From positions 1-58,911 of the IMG/VR virus record IMGVR_UViG_3300036853_000162: a DNA stretch of 58,911 bases; one strand, written 5' to 3'. The notes under the pieces were generated by a model that saw only the letters and a program-made list of their open reading frames with translations, did not search any database and was not told the DNA's origin. Below are positions 8,415 through 15,510 of this stretch, in pieces. This stretch comes from a virus. Made by a program: the position numbers and the translations under genes. Each line of letters begins with the position of its first letter. The stretch's first letter is position 1.

Positions 8415-9365
8415 ATGTGGAAATTCTTGGCAAATCTTTTGCTGGCCGGGCTCGCTATCGGCCTAACATTCTTCACGGGATCGCGAACGCTGGACCTGCT
8501 GGCCCAATGGCTCCCCGCCAATCAGCAAATCATGCAATACCTCGGGCTGGCCGCGTTTGAGGGAGGGCTCTACTTCTGGGCCCTTTTCTTCGTCACCGCT
8601 GCCAAAGGTGCGGCGCAGCGCGGCATCGCAGTGGGAATGATTGTGGTTTGCTTCATTGCGGTTGCAACCGCAACAGTGGCCGATTTGCTCCTAGTCGGGT
8701 CAGAGTCAGGCAAGCTTCCGAGCATTCAGGGTGAGCAAAAACAGGCCATCGTCGTCTTCGTCGGCATTGTCATCGTGCTCAACGTCGCTGCGTTCCTGGG
8801 CGCCAAACTCTCTCACCCCGACAAGCTCAAGGAAATAGCTATCCAGGATGCTGAGGACCACATCAGCGATATGGAACTGAAGCTCATTAGGCGGCTGGCT
8901 CCTGGCGTCGCTACTCAGATGGCTCCCCTCAAGGCAGAGCAGTGGGTCAATGAGACGTGGGAGCGTATGTTCCCCGGAAGCGAGCAAGCACGTACGATCG
9001 AGGGCAGCATACAGCGTGCCTCTCTCTCATCATCCGCCACTGCGTCTACGCCAACTCCTCCACCCACTCAGCCTAAAAAACGCTGGAATCCATTTAGTCG
9101 CCAGCCAGAGAACGCAGCATCCGCTCCTGTGCAGCAGTCACCAGATCTAAATACGATTTTCCAGGCTTTTCAGGCATGGCAAGCGCAACAGATCTCAGGC
9201 CCGACTATGGCCCCCCGCGCATCGGCCACCGATGAGACGCTTCCGCCGCGCCCTGCCCCTGCTCCAACCACCGAGGACCTCAGCCCTTTGCCAGTGGCCC
9301 CGACCCAGATGGGCAACGGGGCGAGCCAGAATGGGCACCGTCGGAACCCGGACCAGATAGATTAA
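8415..9365 (+). CDS. Multi-pass membrane protein with long Pro/Ser-rich tail
   Basis: 316 residues from ATG 8415 (GGAAG 8 bases upstream). Four hydrophobic segments fill residues 1-145, followed by a helical soluble part and a Pro/Thr/Ala-rich disordered tail. It resembles no named family I can call. It could be a membrane anchor for replication or an exclusion protein; this is only inferred from topology. Confidence 0.6.
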   Translation: MWKFLANLLLAGLAIGLTFFTGSRTLDLLAQWLPANQQIMQYLGLAAFEGGLYFWALFFVTAAKGAAQRGIAVGMIVVCFIAVATATVADLLLVGSESGKLPSIQGEQKQAIVVFVGIVIVLNVAAFLGAKLSHPDKLKEIAIQDAEDHISDMELKLIRRLAPGVATQMAPLKAEQWVNETWERMFPGSEQARTIEGSIQRASLSSSATASTPTPPPTQPKKRWNPFSRQPENAASAPVQQSPDLNTIFQAFQAWQAQQISGPTMAPRASATDETLPPRPAPAPTTEDLSPLPVAPTQMGNGASQNGHRRNPDQID

Positions 9366-9383
9366 GCGACACCAGAGAAGAGA

Positions 9384-9448
9384 GGAAAAAATTAACGCCC
9401 GCCCCGGAAAAAATTAACGAAAACCCTATCGCCACGTTAATTTTTTCC
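9384..9448. repeat. Left repeat cluster, GGAAAAAATTAACG motif
   Basis: GGAAAAAATTAACG occurs at 9384-9397 and 9406-9419, and its exact reverse complement at 9435-9448. The inner pair forms a 14-bp inverted repeat around a 15-base loop. A partial copy GGAAAAAAT at 9481-9489 includes the start codon of the next gene. Confidence 0.75.
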
Positions 9449-9487
9449 GGCGGTCAGCCCTCTCCACAGGCGGATTCATCGGAAAAA

Positions 9488-9811
9488 ATGGATTACGACG
9501 GGAGAGACAAGGGAAGACAGCGGAAATTCTACGAGACGATAGCATTATTGGAGATGATGTATGCAGGAGACCCCCGAATCTGGGACCGACTCGACGGACA
9601 GATGCAGCGCTATTATCGACGTGAGTATCCTGAGTACTTCGGGAGAACATCAAAAGCAAAACAAGAGGCAAGGACAGAAAACAGGGTCAAAGCGAGCAGA
9701 ATCAGGCACGAGCGTTTCCAGCGCGAAGCGCGAGCCACCACCACGCTTCCTGGTGACAGACCTGAACCGATTAACCTTTCGGATTGGCGAGAGCGCCTAT
9801 CAGGCGGATGA
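9488..9811 (+). CDS. Basic hypothetical protein, overlaps next gene out of frame
   Basis: 107 residues. It is Tyr/Arg-rich (MQRYYRREYPEYFG) with natural-looking composition. The ATG lies within a GGAAAAAAT repeat, which serves as a poor ribosome site. Its last 250 bases are also open in the +1 frame as the next gene. Either two nested genes or one frameshifted gene is present. Function unknown. Confidence 0.5.
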   Translation: MDYDGRDKGRQRKFYETIALLEMMYAGDPRIWDRLDGQMQRYYRREYPEYFGRTSKAKQEARTENRVKASRIRHERFQREARATTTLPGDRPEPINLSDWRERLSGG

Positions 9812-9998
9812 CACCGATCATACACCCGAGTGGGCGCAGTTCGTCGGAGAACACGCAAACGTGGCGCGGGTCATTGATTGGAGCGACCTCGAAGAGCGGG
9901 TTCACTTCCTGAACATGCTCTTCGCCTATTGCTCTGCTAAGGGGAAGCCGTTTCCTTTGGCTGCTCTGCCAGGGGAAAAATTTAACGAAAAAGCTTAA
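9561..9998 (+). CDS. Hypothetical protein in the overlapping frame
   Basis: 145 residues from ATG 9561, with GGAG 7 bases upstream. The first 60 residues are Ser/Thr/Lys-rich and may be disordered, as expected for an overprinted segment. The C-terminal part (VARVIDWSDLEERVHFLNML) looks folded. The end of the frame (GEKFNEKA) is encoded by a copy of the GGAAAAATTTAACG repeat. Alternative: the C-terminal domain is reached by +1 frameshift from the previous gene. Confidence 0.5.
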   Translation: MQETPESGTDSTDRCSAIIDVSILSTSGEHQKQNKRQGQKTGSKRAESGTSVSSAKREPPPRFLVTDLNRLTFRIGESAYQADDTDHTPEWAQFVGEHANVARVIDWSDLEERVHFLNMLFAYCSAKGKPFPLAALPGEKFNEKA

Positions 9999-10058
9999 TG
10001 GGCGTTAATTTTTTCTGGCTTGCAAAGTGGCCTGAGAAGCCGTGCAAGCCAGAAAAAA
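9974..10058. repeat. Right repeat cluster with two competing hairpins
   Basis: GGAAAAATTTAACG (9974-9987) faces CGTTAATTTTTTCT (10003-10016) across a 15-base loop, the same geometry as the left cluster. Independently TTTTTTCTGGCTTGCA (10009-10024) pairs perfectly over 16 bp with TGCAAGCCAGAAAAAA (10043-10058). The T6CT segment is shared, so only one hairpin can form at a time, as in an attenuator. Confidence 0.7.
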
Positions 10059-10086
10059 TGTTATCGAAATAAGGGAGAAGGAACCC

Positions 10087-10272
10087 ATGCAGGATCAACA
10101 ACCAGCCCAATCATCAACGAAATGTGACAAATGTGGATCATCCATTTTCAGGATTGGCGAGACCAGGACGGACATCATCTACCAATGCTTTTCCCGACAT
10201 ACGATCTATGTCCAGAAGCAAGGCCAGCATATCCCTGTGCAGGGGACCAAGCCGCCGAATGACGCCGCCTGA
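10087..10272 (+). CDS. Small zinc-binding protein
   Basis: 61 residues from ATG 10087 (GGAGAAGG upstream); an in-frame GTG at 10042 is unlikely because it sits in the hairpin arm. CDKC near residue 13 and a later Cys and His form a partial zinc ribbon. Expression may be controlled by the competing hairpins just upstream. Confidence 0.55.
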   Translation: MQDQQPAQSSTKCDKCGSSIFRIGETRTDIIYQCFSRHTIYVQKQGQHIPVQGTKPPNDAA

Positions 10273-10281
10273 GCAACAGCA

Positions 10282-10315
10282 GAACCTCCGCTTGCTAATA
10301 ACGCAGCGGAGGTTC
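10282..10315 (+). terminator. Intrinsic terminator-like hairpin
   Basis: GAACCTCCGC (10282-10291) pairs over 10 bp with GCGGAGGTTC (10306-10315), followed by TTC. It closes the early transcript before a new promoter at 10407. Confidence 0.6.
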
Positions 10316-10406
10316 TTCGCATAGGGATGCCCACTATTGTGACGAGCGCGGGAGGACAGCCTTAAAAAGAGATGGGAGAGCGGGAGAAAATTGGTGGCAA
10401 AAGGGG

Positions 10407-10435
10407 TTGACTTTTCTACCGTTGTAGAATATACT
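10407..10435 (+). promoter_or_regulatory. Sigma70-type promoter with palindromic operator
   Basis: TTGACT (10407-10412), 17-base spacer, TATACT (10430-10435). The spacer holds TTCTAC-CGTT-GTAGAA (10414-10429), so a dimeric repressor bound there would block RNA polymerase. A second dyad, GTACC/GGTAC at 10442-10456 with GGTACC at 10470-10475, lies downstream. Confidence 0.8.
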
Positions 10436-10479
10436 AGAAGAGTACCAGATGGGTACGACAAAGTGAAAGGGTACCGAGA

Positions 10480-10995
10480 ATGATTACCCCAACCGAGACA
10501 GTAACCTGGGATAAGAACGGGCACACGGTCGAAATCGTCGTGTCACCCCGCTCTCTGGACATCTCTCTGGATGGCAAGCGCCTTTGCACGACTGGCATGT
10601 TCCAGCCTGCCCCCGCGCATATGAAGGCACAGGGCGCAGTTGCGGTCGCTGGCCCACTCGCTCTGACTCAGGAGCGTCATGATCAGCTTCAGGCAGTGTG
10701 GAATCGCGTGAAGGCGCAACCAGCGCAGTCTGAGCCTATCGACGAATTCTTTAAGCTTGAGGGTGCGTTGATTACAGCACGCGAAGGTGTGCGCACGCAC
10801 ATGGATCGCTCCCACGGCAATCCTGCTCAGGCTTACGCACAAGAGGCCAAGGCCGAGAAAGACCTTCAGGCGTGGATTGATGCTCACCAGGATGATGAGT
10901 CCTACCGCAGTGAGATCGCCCGCCGCAAACGTACTGCGGTGACTTATCAAGAAGCCTATAACTTGTCCCAGGATGGTCGCGGTCAGGATTATTAA
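10480..10995 (+). CDS. Hypothetical protein, first gene of an operator-controlled operon
   Basis: 171 residues. The N-terminus is beta-rich (VTWDKNGHTVEIVVSPRSL), the rest long helices with many Gln and Glu. No motif recognised. It is transcribed from the operator-bearing promoter at 10407 together with the small HTH gene just downstream. Confidence 0.6.
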   Translation: MITPTETVTWDKNGHTVEIVVSPRSLDISLDGKRLCTTGMFQPAPAHMKAQGAVAVAGPLALTQERHDQLQAVWNRVKAQPAQSEPIDEFFKLEGALITAREGVRTHMDRSHGNPAQAYAQEAKAEKDLQAWIDAHQDDESYRSEIARRKRTAVTYQEAYNLSQDGRGQDY

Positions 10996-10996
10996 C

Positions 10997-11218
10997 ATGA
11001 AAACCATCGCAGAGTTGGCCCTTGAGTGTGGTGTTCATCGCACCACACTCAATAAATGGGCCGATAAGACCCGCAAGACCAACCCATCAGTCGAGATCGT
11101 GCGTCAATCCGGGCACATCATCCTCATCGATGAGGAATCAGAACAATTCAAACTCTGGCTCGCGGGCACAAAATCCGGTAGACCGCGCAAATCATCTCTC
11201 CCAGCCGCCTCTGAGTAG
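10997..11218 (+). CDS. Small HTH DNA-binding protein
   Basis: 73 residues from ATG 10997. TIAELALECGVHRTTLNKWA is a clear helix-turn-helix, and the C-terminus ends in a basic GRPRKS patch. It is a plausible regulator of its own promoter at 10407, since it shares that operon. The stop codon lies inside the terminator hairpin. Confidence 0.7.
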   Translation: MKTIAELALECGVHRTTLNKWADKTRKTNPSVEIVRQSGHIILIDEESEQFKLWLAGTKSGRPRKSSLPAASE

Positions 11219-11229
11219 GCGGCATTTTT
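11204..11229 (+). terminator. Intrinsic terminator
   Basis: GCCGCCT (11204-11210) pairs with AGGCGGC (11217-11223), followed by ATTTTTG. It overlaps the end of the HTH gene. Confidence 0.8.
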
Positions 11230-11232
11230 GTG

Positions 11233-11547
11233 CTATCCCTGCGGATCCTGCCCCGCGCTCGTCCTCGGTGGTACGGGCGAGCTTCCCGGCGGAGGGAACC
11301 CGATCGCAGTTGGCACACGTACAGGATTCGGATTGGCTGGTGGAGGCGGATCGAACGGCGAGGGCACATCCGCGAAGAAGGCGCTGAGCACGCCAAGCGG
11401 GCCGCGCATGAGCAGCACGATGTAGGCCATGACGAGCAGGACGGACGCCTGGGCATCGCCGGGGACGAACGCGCCACTGAGCCAAATGCAGAGCAGAGAG
11501 GTGATCGAAGAAGCGTTGATTGACTTGAAAGGAAAAACAGCGAACAT
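11233..11547 (-). CDS. Small membrane protein with Pro-rich tail (minus strand)
   Basis: Up to 104 residues. Two hydrophobic stretches (LLCIWLSGAF and VLLVMAYIVLLM) are followed by a Pro/Asn-rich tail. Third codon positions are GC-rich as in real genes here. The ATG at 11547 lies in a CATG shared with the start of the + strand gene at 11546 and has no clear ribosome site, so the start is uncertain. It is oriented against the neighbouring operon. Confidence 0.45.
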   Translation of the reverse strand: MFAVFPFKSINASSITSLLCIWLSGAFVPGDAQASVLLVMAYIVLLMRGPLGVLSAFFADVPSPFDPPPPANPNPVRVPTAIGFPPPGSSPVPPRTSAGQDPQG

Positions 11548-11794
11548 GAACCCATTTTTTGTTCTTTATCCAGTTACGACGAAAAACGGCGCAATTTGGA
11601 GCGTTGTTGACGGTTATCTCACCCGTGAAGCTGCTTTGGAGGATATCAGCACCTTTGATGGGCCACAGAAAGATCAATGTGTTGTAGCTACTATGGAGGA
11701 ATGCCGGGAGCACTACAAGATTGATGCCTCCTGGTGGAACCTGAATTTTGAAGAAAGTGCTGTTCGTGAAAAGCTTGAGCGCGAGAAGCTGTAG
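11546..11794 (+). CDS. Hypothetical protein
   Basis: 82 residues from ATG 11546, with AAAGG about 13 bases upstream. It is a compact alpha/beta composition (FFVLYPVTTKNGAIWSVVDG). It is more AT-rich than its neighbours and stands alone before a bidirectional terminator, which suggests separate acquisition. Function unknown. Confidence 0.55.
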   Translation: MNPFFVLYPVTTKNGAIWSVVDGYLTREAALEDISTFDGPQKDQCVVATMEECREHYKIDASWWNLNFEESAVREKLEREKL

Positions 11795-11830
11795 TCGCTA
11801 TGTCAGATTGCCAGTCCTGCGGTAGTCGAC

Positions 11831-11880
11831 ACAAAGAGGAGCGGGCTTGAGCGAAAATGCTCAGGCCCGCTCCTCTTTGT
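11831..11880. terminator. Bidirectional terminator between convergent genes
   Basis: A 22-base arm at 11831-11852 pairs with 11859-11880 (one G-T pair), loop GAAAAT. A/T-rich ends on both sides fit termination of the + gene at 11546 and the minus gene at 11907. Confidence 0.8.
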
Positions 11881-11906
11881 GTTCTCCGGCTGCCTCTGCC
11901 ATCGTA

Positions 11907-12392
11907 TCACAGGTATGGCCACAACCGGAGCGGATCGATGCCCCAGCGCCAATTGCTCACGCCGTACGCCCAATCTGGCGTCAGGCCGAACTCGATGAAG
12001 CTGGACGAGCCCCCGAGATATTGCCAATCCACCACATGCGAGCCCACATGCAAGCCTCGTGCCACACTGGCAATCTGCACATACATGTACCGGCTGCCCC
12101 CTGCGTGGCTCGGGTAGTCCAGCTTCCAGGTGATATCCCAGATACATGGCCATTCCCAACACTCGCGCCCGATGAAGGTGATGTAGCCGCTTCTCCAGGC
12201 CGTGATGGGGAGCCCGTGCGTGGCCAAATCGACGCCGTGTTCCTGATTGACGCCGTAGCGTTGTGTCACCGGGCAATGGTACCAGACCGTGCAGGCAGCG
12301 GCATGGGTGCTCTGGTATGCCACACCAATGCCTGCGAACAGGGCGCATACGAGCAGGAATAGTGCGATTAATCTCAACAGTTGACTCTTCAT
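11907..12392 (-). CDS. Secreted M23-peptidase-like protein, degenerate
   Basis: 161 residues, with AAAGGAG before the ATG. Residues 1-32 are a signal peptide (LLRLIALFLLVCALFAGIGV). EHGVDLATHGLPITAW and the following Gly match the first half of the M23 (LytM) domain, including the HxxxD metal pair. The C-terminal HLH motif is replaced by SFIEF, so zinc binding and endopeptidase activity are doubtful. It could modify the cell surface of a lysogen. It is transcribed away from the promoter region at 12493. Confidence 0.6.
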   Translation of the reverse strand: MKSQLLRLIALFLLVCALFAGIGVAYQSTHAAACTVWYHCPVTQRYGVNQEHGVDLATHGLPITAWRSGYITFIGRECWEWPCIWDITWKLDYPSHAGGSRYMYVQIASVARGLHVGSHVVDWQYLGGSSSFIEFGLTPDWAYGVSNWRWGIDPLRLWPYL

Positions 12393-12492
12393 TCGTGAGC
12401 GACTCCTTTGTGAAATATCTGTACATCCAAATCAATAATGCACGGAAGCAGGTGAGCGGGTCAAGCAGGCGGTACTTTCTGGCAAATGGGTC

Positions 12493-12533
12493 TTGACAAA
12501 TAAAAATATTTCAGGTATCTATGATAAATAGAT
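12493..12533 (+). promoter_or_regulatory. Promoter with dyad operator
   Basis: TTGACA (12493-12498), 17-base AT-rich spacer, TATCTA (12516-12521). ATCTAT (12517-12522) pairs with ATAGAT (12528-12533) around GATAA, overlapping the -10 and start site. It drives the gene at 12562. Confidence 0.75.
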
Positions 12534-12561
12534 GCGTAAGTGTTATTGATTGGAGAATGAC

Positions 12562-13395
12562 ATGCAAGAAGTCGAAATCATCGAAGAAGCCACCGTAGTC
12601 CCTGTAATTCCTGTTCTGGAGATGCCTGTAGCGCGTTTGCAGATTGTCCAGACGAGCGAGATCGTCCAGGAAGGTTGGCCTGGTCGCCCTGATGTAGAGC
12701 CTGTGCTGAGCCAGAACCGTGATGGCCTGTGGATGCTGACCATCCGCAGACAGGGTGAGCACGGCAAGTTCGATGTGCCGTATATTGGCACGGAGATCCT
12801 GCTGGCGGATGCTGAAATGGGACTAATCGTGGCCCTGATCGGATATCATGGCACCGAGACATGGGGCCGGAGCCGGGATAAGCGCGTGCCGAAGGGGCAA
12901 TTCTACCGTTTCTACCAGCAGGAGGAGACGGGCGACTGGCAGCAGGTGGTCTGGCGGCAACTGGACGACGCCACACGCCAGCTCGTGCTTGATCTCGAAA
13001 AGCCCACATGGGCGCGCCAGCCGGGGAAGTTGTCTACTGAGCGCAAGCTGCCAGCAAAGCGGGTCGAGATGATCTCGTACAAGGTGGTACGTGTGATTGA
13101 TGGCCGCTATTACTCGCTCTACCGGCCCGATGTCGAGTATGTTCTGGGGGAGCGTCTGAAACAGCCAGCAAAACCGGGCCATGAGGGCGGCTACTTCTCC
13201 TATCCGACCACTGAGATGGGAGAGAACTATCTGGCCAGTTGCGTGCAGTCCATTCCGTTTCACCCGGAGATCCTGACCCCTGCGCTGGCCTTGCTTGAAT
13301 GCGAGATCGGGGGACGTGTGATTTCGTATGGCCACAAAATGGCGTCTACCTACCTCCGTCCGTTGCGAGTACTGGAGATACGCAACCTCAATTAG
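12562..13395 (+). CDS. Hypothetical protein, single-gene operon
   Basis: 277 residues from ATG 12562 (GGAG 6 bases upstream). It is mostly beta strands with conserved-looking aromatic clusters (QFYRFYQQEE, GRYYSLYRPDVEYVLGE). No family recognised. It has its own promoter, operator and terminator, typical of an independently regulated accessory (lysogenic-conversion) gene. Confidence 0.6.
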   Translation: MQEVEIIEEATVVPVIPVLEMPVARLQIVQTSEIVQEGWPGRPDVEPVLSQNRDGLWMLTIRRQGEHGKFDVPYIGTEILLADAEMGLIVALIGYHGTETWGRSRDKRVPKGQFYRFYQQEETGDWQQVVWRQLDDATRQLVLDLEKPTWARQPGKLSTERKLPAKRVEMISYKVVRVIDGRYYSLYRPDVEYVLGERLKQPAKPGHEGGYFSYPTTEMGENYLASCVQSIPFHPEILTPALALLECEIGGRVISYGHKMASTYLRPLRVLEIRNLN

Positions 13396-13401
13396 CGCAA
13401 A

Positions 13402-13443
13402 GCAAAGAGGGGGCAGATCGTGATTGATCTGCCCGCCCTTTGC
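13402..13443 (+). terminator. Intrinsic terminator
   Basis: GGGCAGATC (13411-13419) pairs with GATCTGCCC (13426-13434), extended by GCAAAG/CTTTGC flanks. It closes the 12562 operon. Confidence 0.75.
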
Positions 13444-13493
13444 TGTGTCTGGGGTGACTTTTGGCGGGATGGAGAAACTCATGGCAAAACCCC

Positions 13494-13531
13494 TTGCAAT
13501 TTCTAATTAGATACCGTATAATCTAATTAGA
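13494..13531 (+). promoter_or_regulatory. Promoter with two identical TCTAATTAGA operators
   Basis: TTGCAA (13494-13499), 17-base spacer, TATAAT (13517-13522). The perfect palindrome TCTAATTAGA occurs at 13502-13511 (in the spacer) and 13522-13531 (over the start region), 20 bp apart, about two helical turns. This is a textbook repressor-controlled promoter. Confidence 0.85.
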
Positions 13532-13567
13532 TAAAGAAGCGTTGCTTAGCAAAAGGAGAAACCAATC

Positions 13568-13876
13568 ATGACTACCTACGAAATTGAGATCCGCTCGTTC
13601 AGCATCCAGGCTGTCACCACTGAGGGCCAGCGCGCCGAGATGGACGGTTTGCGCGTGTTGCTCGCAGACCTGATCGATGGTATTGATCAGGATAAGCTGG
13701 AGCGCGGGCCGGGGTATGGCGAGGATGGTATGGACCACCACAGCGTTTTCGTTGAGCCGAAGAATGTTGGCGAGGCCGTCCGCCGCCTCAACGAGGCTGG
13801 CTATGCCACCGATGAGGATGATGATGGTGAGGAGATTGACGATACCCCAGTCCTGACCGACGACATGTATGCTTAG
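13568..13876 (+). CDS. Acidic hypothetical protein
   Basis: 102 residues. A ferredoxin-like beta-alpha pattern (YEIEIRSFSIQAVTTEGQ) is followed by an acidic tail (DEDDDGEEIDD). DNA mimicry is possible from the acidity but unproven. It is expressed from the doubly operated promoter at 13494 and followed by a terminator. Confidence 0.6.
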   Translation: MTTYEIEIRSFSIQAVTTEGQRAEMDGLRVLLADLIDGIDQDKLERGPGYGEDGMDHHSVFVEPKNVGEAVRRLNEAGYATDEDDDGEEIDDTPVLTDDMYA

Positions 13877-13894
13877 GTTACGCACAGTGGTCTC

Positions 13895-13922
13895 GCGGCT
13901 CTCACCTCAAGAGCCGCCCCTT
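13895..13922 (+). terminator. Intrinsic terminator
   Basis: GCGGCTCT (13895-13902) pairs with AGAGCCGC (13910-13917), followed by CCCTTTA. It lies just 10 bases before the next ATG, so it may also influence translation of that gene. Confidence 0.7.
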
Positions 13923-13926
13923 TATT

Positions 13927-14388
13927 ATGGACAAACAGAAATCCTCCAACATGACCATCTATTTCCCATTCGACTCGGAGGGCGTAATTGCTCTTCGCAA
14001 GAGGCTGAATGAGATTGCTTCTCGCTACGGCTACAAGGCCACGCGCGGGGGTACAACGGGGCAAGGCAACCTCTCCGAGTTGCTTTTAGCCATTGACGCC
14101 GGAGAGATCGCCACGGTGTTCATGAGCGATGAGGCGAAAGCGCTCATTCCGTGGCTGGATGAGCAACAGTCTGCCGTGCTCCTGACTGGCCACACGATGG
14201 CTGATCAGAATATCTATGATGCCATTGGTGCGCTGAGGGAGCAACTGGCTGAGGCTGCCGACAGAGAAGCGCAGGCGGACGCTGAGGAAGTCGTCGAGTA
14301 CTTCTCGCCTCCGAGTAAACGACAGGTGGGCATGAAGATGATTGAGAATGGACTGCGCTTGCTAAAAGAGGCGGAAGAGGAGAACTAG
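13927..14388 (+). CDS. Hypothetical protein
   Basis: Up to 153 residues. ATG 13927 has no ribosome site; ATG 13951 is an alternative start. Composition suggests a globular alpha/beta N-terminal domain and a long acidic helical C-terminus (EQLAEAADREAQADAEEVVE). Function unknown. Confidence 0.55.
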   Translation: MDKQKSSNMTIYFPFDSEGVIALRKRLNEIASRYGYKATRGGTTGQGNLSELLLAIDAGEIATVFMSDEAKALIPWLDEQQSAVLLTGHTMADQNIYDAIGALREQLAEAADREAQADAEEVVEYFSPPSKRQVGMKMIENGLRLLKEAEEEN

Positions 14389-14610
14389 ATGATCTGGCTC
14401 ATTGTTGCCGCTGTTTTTGCCGCCATTGCGGTCTATGCACAGCTTTACTTCCAGGGTGTAGGTCGCCTCTATGATGCGGTAAAGAAAGACGGCTTTCAAG
14501 ATGACCCGATGGCTGAGATGCGAAAGCGCGTTTGGACTTGGCGCTGGCTTTTTCTGATGCCGGGGCTCATGCTTGTGCGTGTTTACCATCTCTGGAGAAA
14601 GATCCCCTAA
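14389..14610 (+). CDS. Small membrane protein
   Basis: 73 residues. The ATG directly follows the previous stop. Segment 1 (IWLIVAAVFAAIAVYAQLYF) and segment 2 (WLFLMPGLMLVRVYHLW) are hydrophobic, with a charged stretch between. It is the last gene of the early + strand block. Confidence 0.6.
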   Translation: MIWLIVAAVFAAIAVYAQLYFQGVGRLYDAVKKDGFQDDPMAEMRKRVWTWRWLFLMPGLMLVRVYHLWRKIP

Positions 14611-14613
14611 AGC

Positions 14614-14660
14614 AAAAAGAGGGGGCAAGTTTGATATTATCAAACTTGCCCCCTCTTTTT
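14614..14660. terminator. Perfect bidirectional terminator between early and late operons
   Basis: A 23-base arm at 14614-14636 pairs perfectly with 14638-14660, with A5 and T5 at the outer ends. It serves both the + strand early genes and the minus-strand late operon, which converge here. Confidence 0.9.
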
Positions 14661-14663
14661 GTG

Positions 14664-15170
14664 CTACCCACGAGGCGGTACATTCGGCGGCAACATGACC
14701 CCCGCAGGTGGCACGATAGTCCCGCGTGCATCAGGCACGGCCATCAGCTTTGGCGGGATGTACGCGTTCGTGGTCGTCGTGGTGACGGTCGTTGGCTGCA
14801 ATGCCGCCGTGACCGCCGCCGAGAGTGCCTGATCCTGTGGTGTGAGCGCAGCAGGTGGTACCCGGCTCAGCATCTCTTGTCGGCCTGCTTCGACCAATGA
14901 GGAGAGCAATGGCTCATTTTTGGCACTGAAGTATTTTTCCAACACGTTGCCCAACGCGAGCGCTCCCTGAGCCAGAGCAGCGACGATGACGATTGTCCAG
15001 TTGATTTGCGTCCCGGCGGCATTGGCTGAGATAATCGTGTAGCCAGCGAGTACCGCATTGAATACGAAGACCGCCGCCAATTGCTCGTAGAACTTGATCT
15101 GAGCGCGTTGGATGGGCGTCTTGTCCACCGGCATAGGCGTGGGTATAGGTGTGGGCGGTTGTGGTTGCAT
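14664..15170 (-). CDS. Holin-like membrane protein, end of late operon
   Basis: 168 residues from ATG at 15170 (AGGAG 6 bases upstream). Two membrane segments (residues about 30-80, AVFVFNAVLAGYTII and WTIVIVAALAQGALAL) are followed by a soluble tail with a TTTTTT stretch and Pro-rich end. Topology fits a class II holin or related phage membrane protein. It lies at the far end of the operon from the lysin, so the role is uncertain. Confidence 0.5.
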   Translation of the reverse strand: MQPQPPTPIPTPMPVDKTPIQRAQIKFYEQLAAVFVFNAVLAGYTIISANAAGTQINWTIVIVAALAQGALALGNVLEKYFSAKNEPLLSSLVEAGRQEMLSRVPPAALTPQDQALSAAVTAALQPTTVTTTTTNAYIPPKLMAVPDARGTIVPPAGVMLPPNVPPRG

Positions 15171-15184
15171 GATGGGCTCCTGTC

Positions 15185-15499
15185 TCACAGCGGCGCAACG
15201 ATCTGCATGAGTCTCGTGTCCGTATGTTGCACCTTCCCGGCCACCGTCCTGCTCGCCTGAAGTGACCATGTACCTGGTGTGGCCACGTCCGCATCCGAGA
15301 ATGTGTACGTGGCATGGCCAGCTGCTCCATCCGTGATGTTCCACGTGCCGGTGCCGACGTGCCGGGTAGCTCCATTGGTCATGACCAGGGAGAGCGCATT
15401 CCCTGTAATCGGGAGCTCGCCATTGCGGGTGTCGAATTGCACGATGAGCGGCATGAGCGTGTCGCCTTGTACCCATGGGTTGAAGTCGTCGTCTGCCAT
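15185..15499 (-). CDS. BppU-like baseplate/tail immunoglobulin-fold protein
   Basis: 104 residues from ATG 15499 (AGGAGG 8 bases upstream). The pattern QGDTLMPLIVQF, then GNALSLVM, then HATYTFSDADVATPGTWSLQ is the Ig-like fold seen in BppU-type baseplate upper proteins and many siphophage adhesin accessories. It is probably virion-exposed and near the tail tip. Confidence 0.65.
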   Translation of the reverse strand: MADDDFNPWVQGDTLMPLIVQFDTRNGELPITGNALSLVMTNGATRHVGTGTWNITDGAAGHATYTFSDADVATPGTWSLQASRTVAGKVQHTDTRLMQIVAPL

Positions 15500-15510
15500 C
15501 GGTAAGCCTC

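Noticed and set aside
9420-9434. Loop of the left stem-loop as a short CRISPR-like spacer
   Set aside because: Only two stem-loops exist, repeats are palindromic AT-rich arms, and no cas genes are present.
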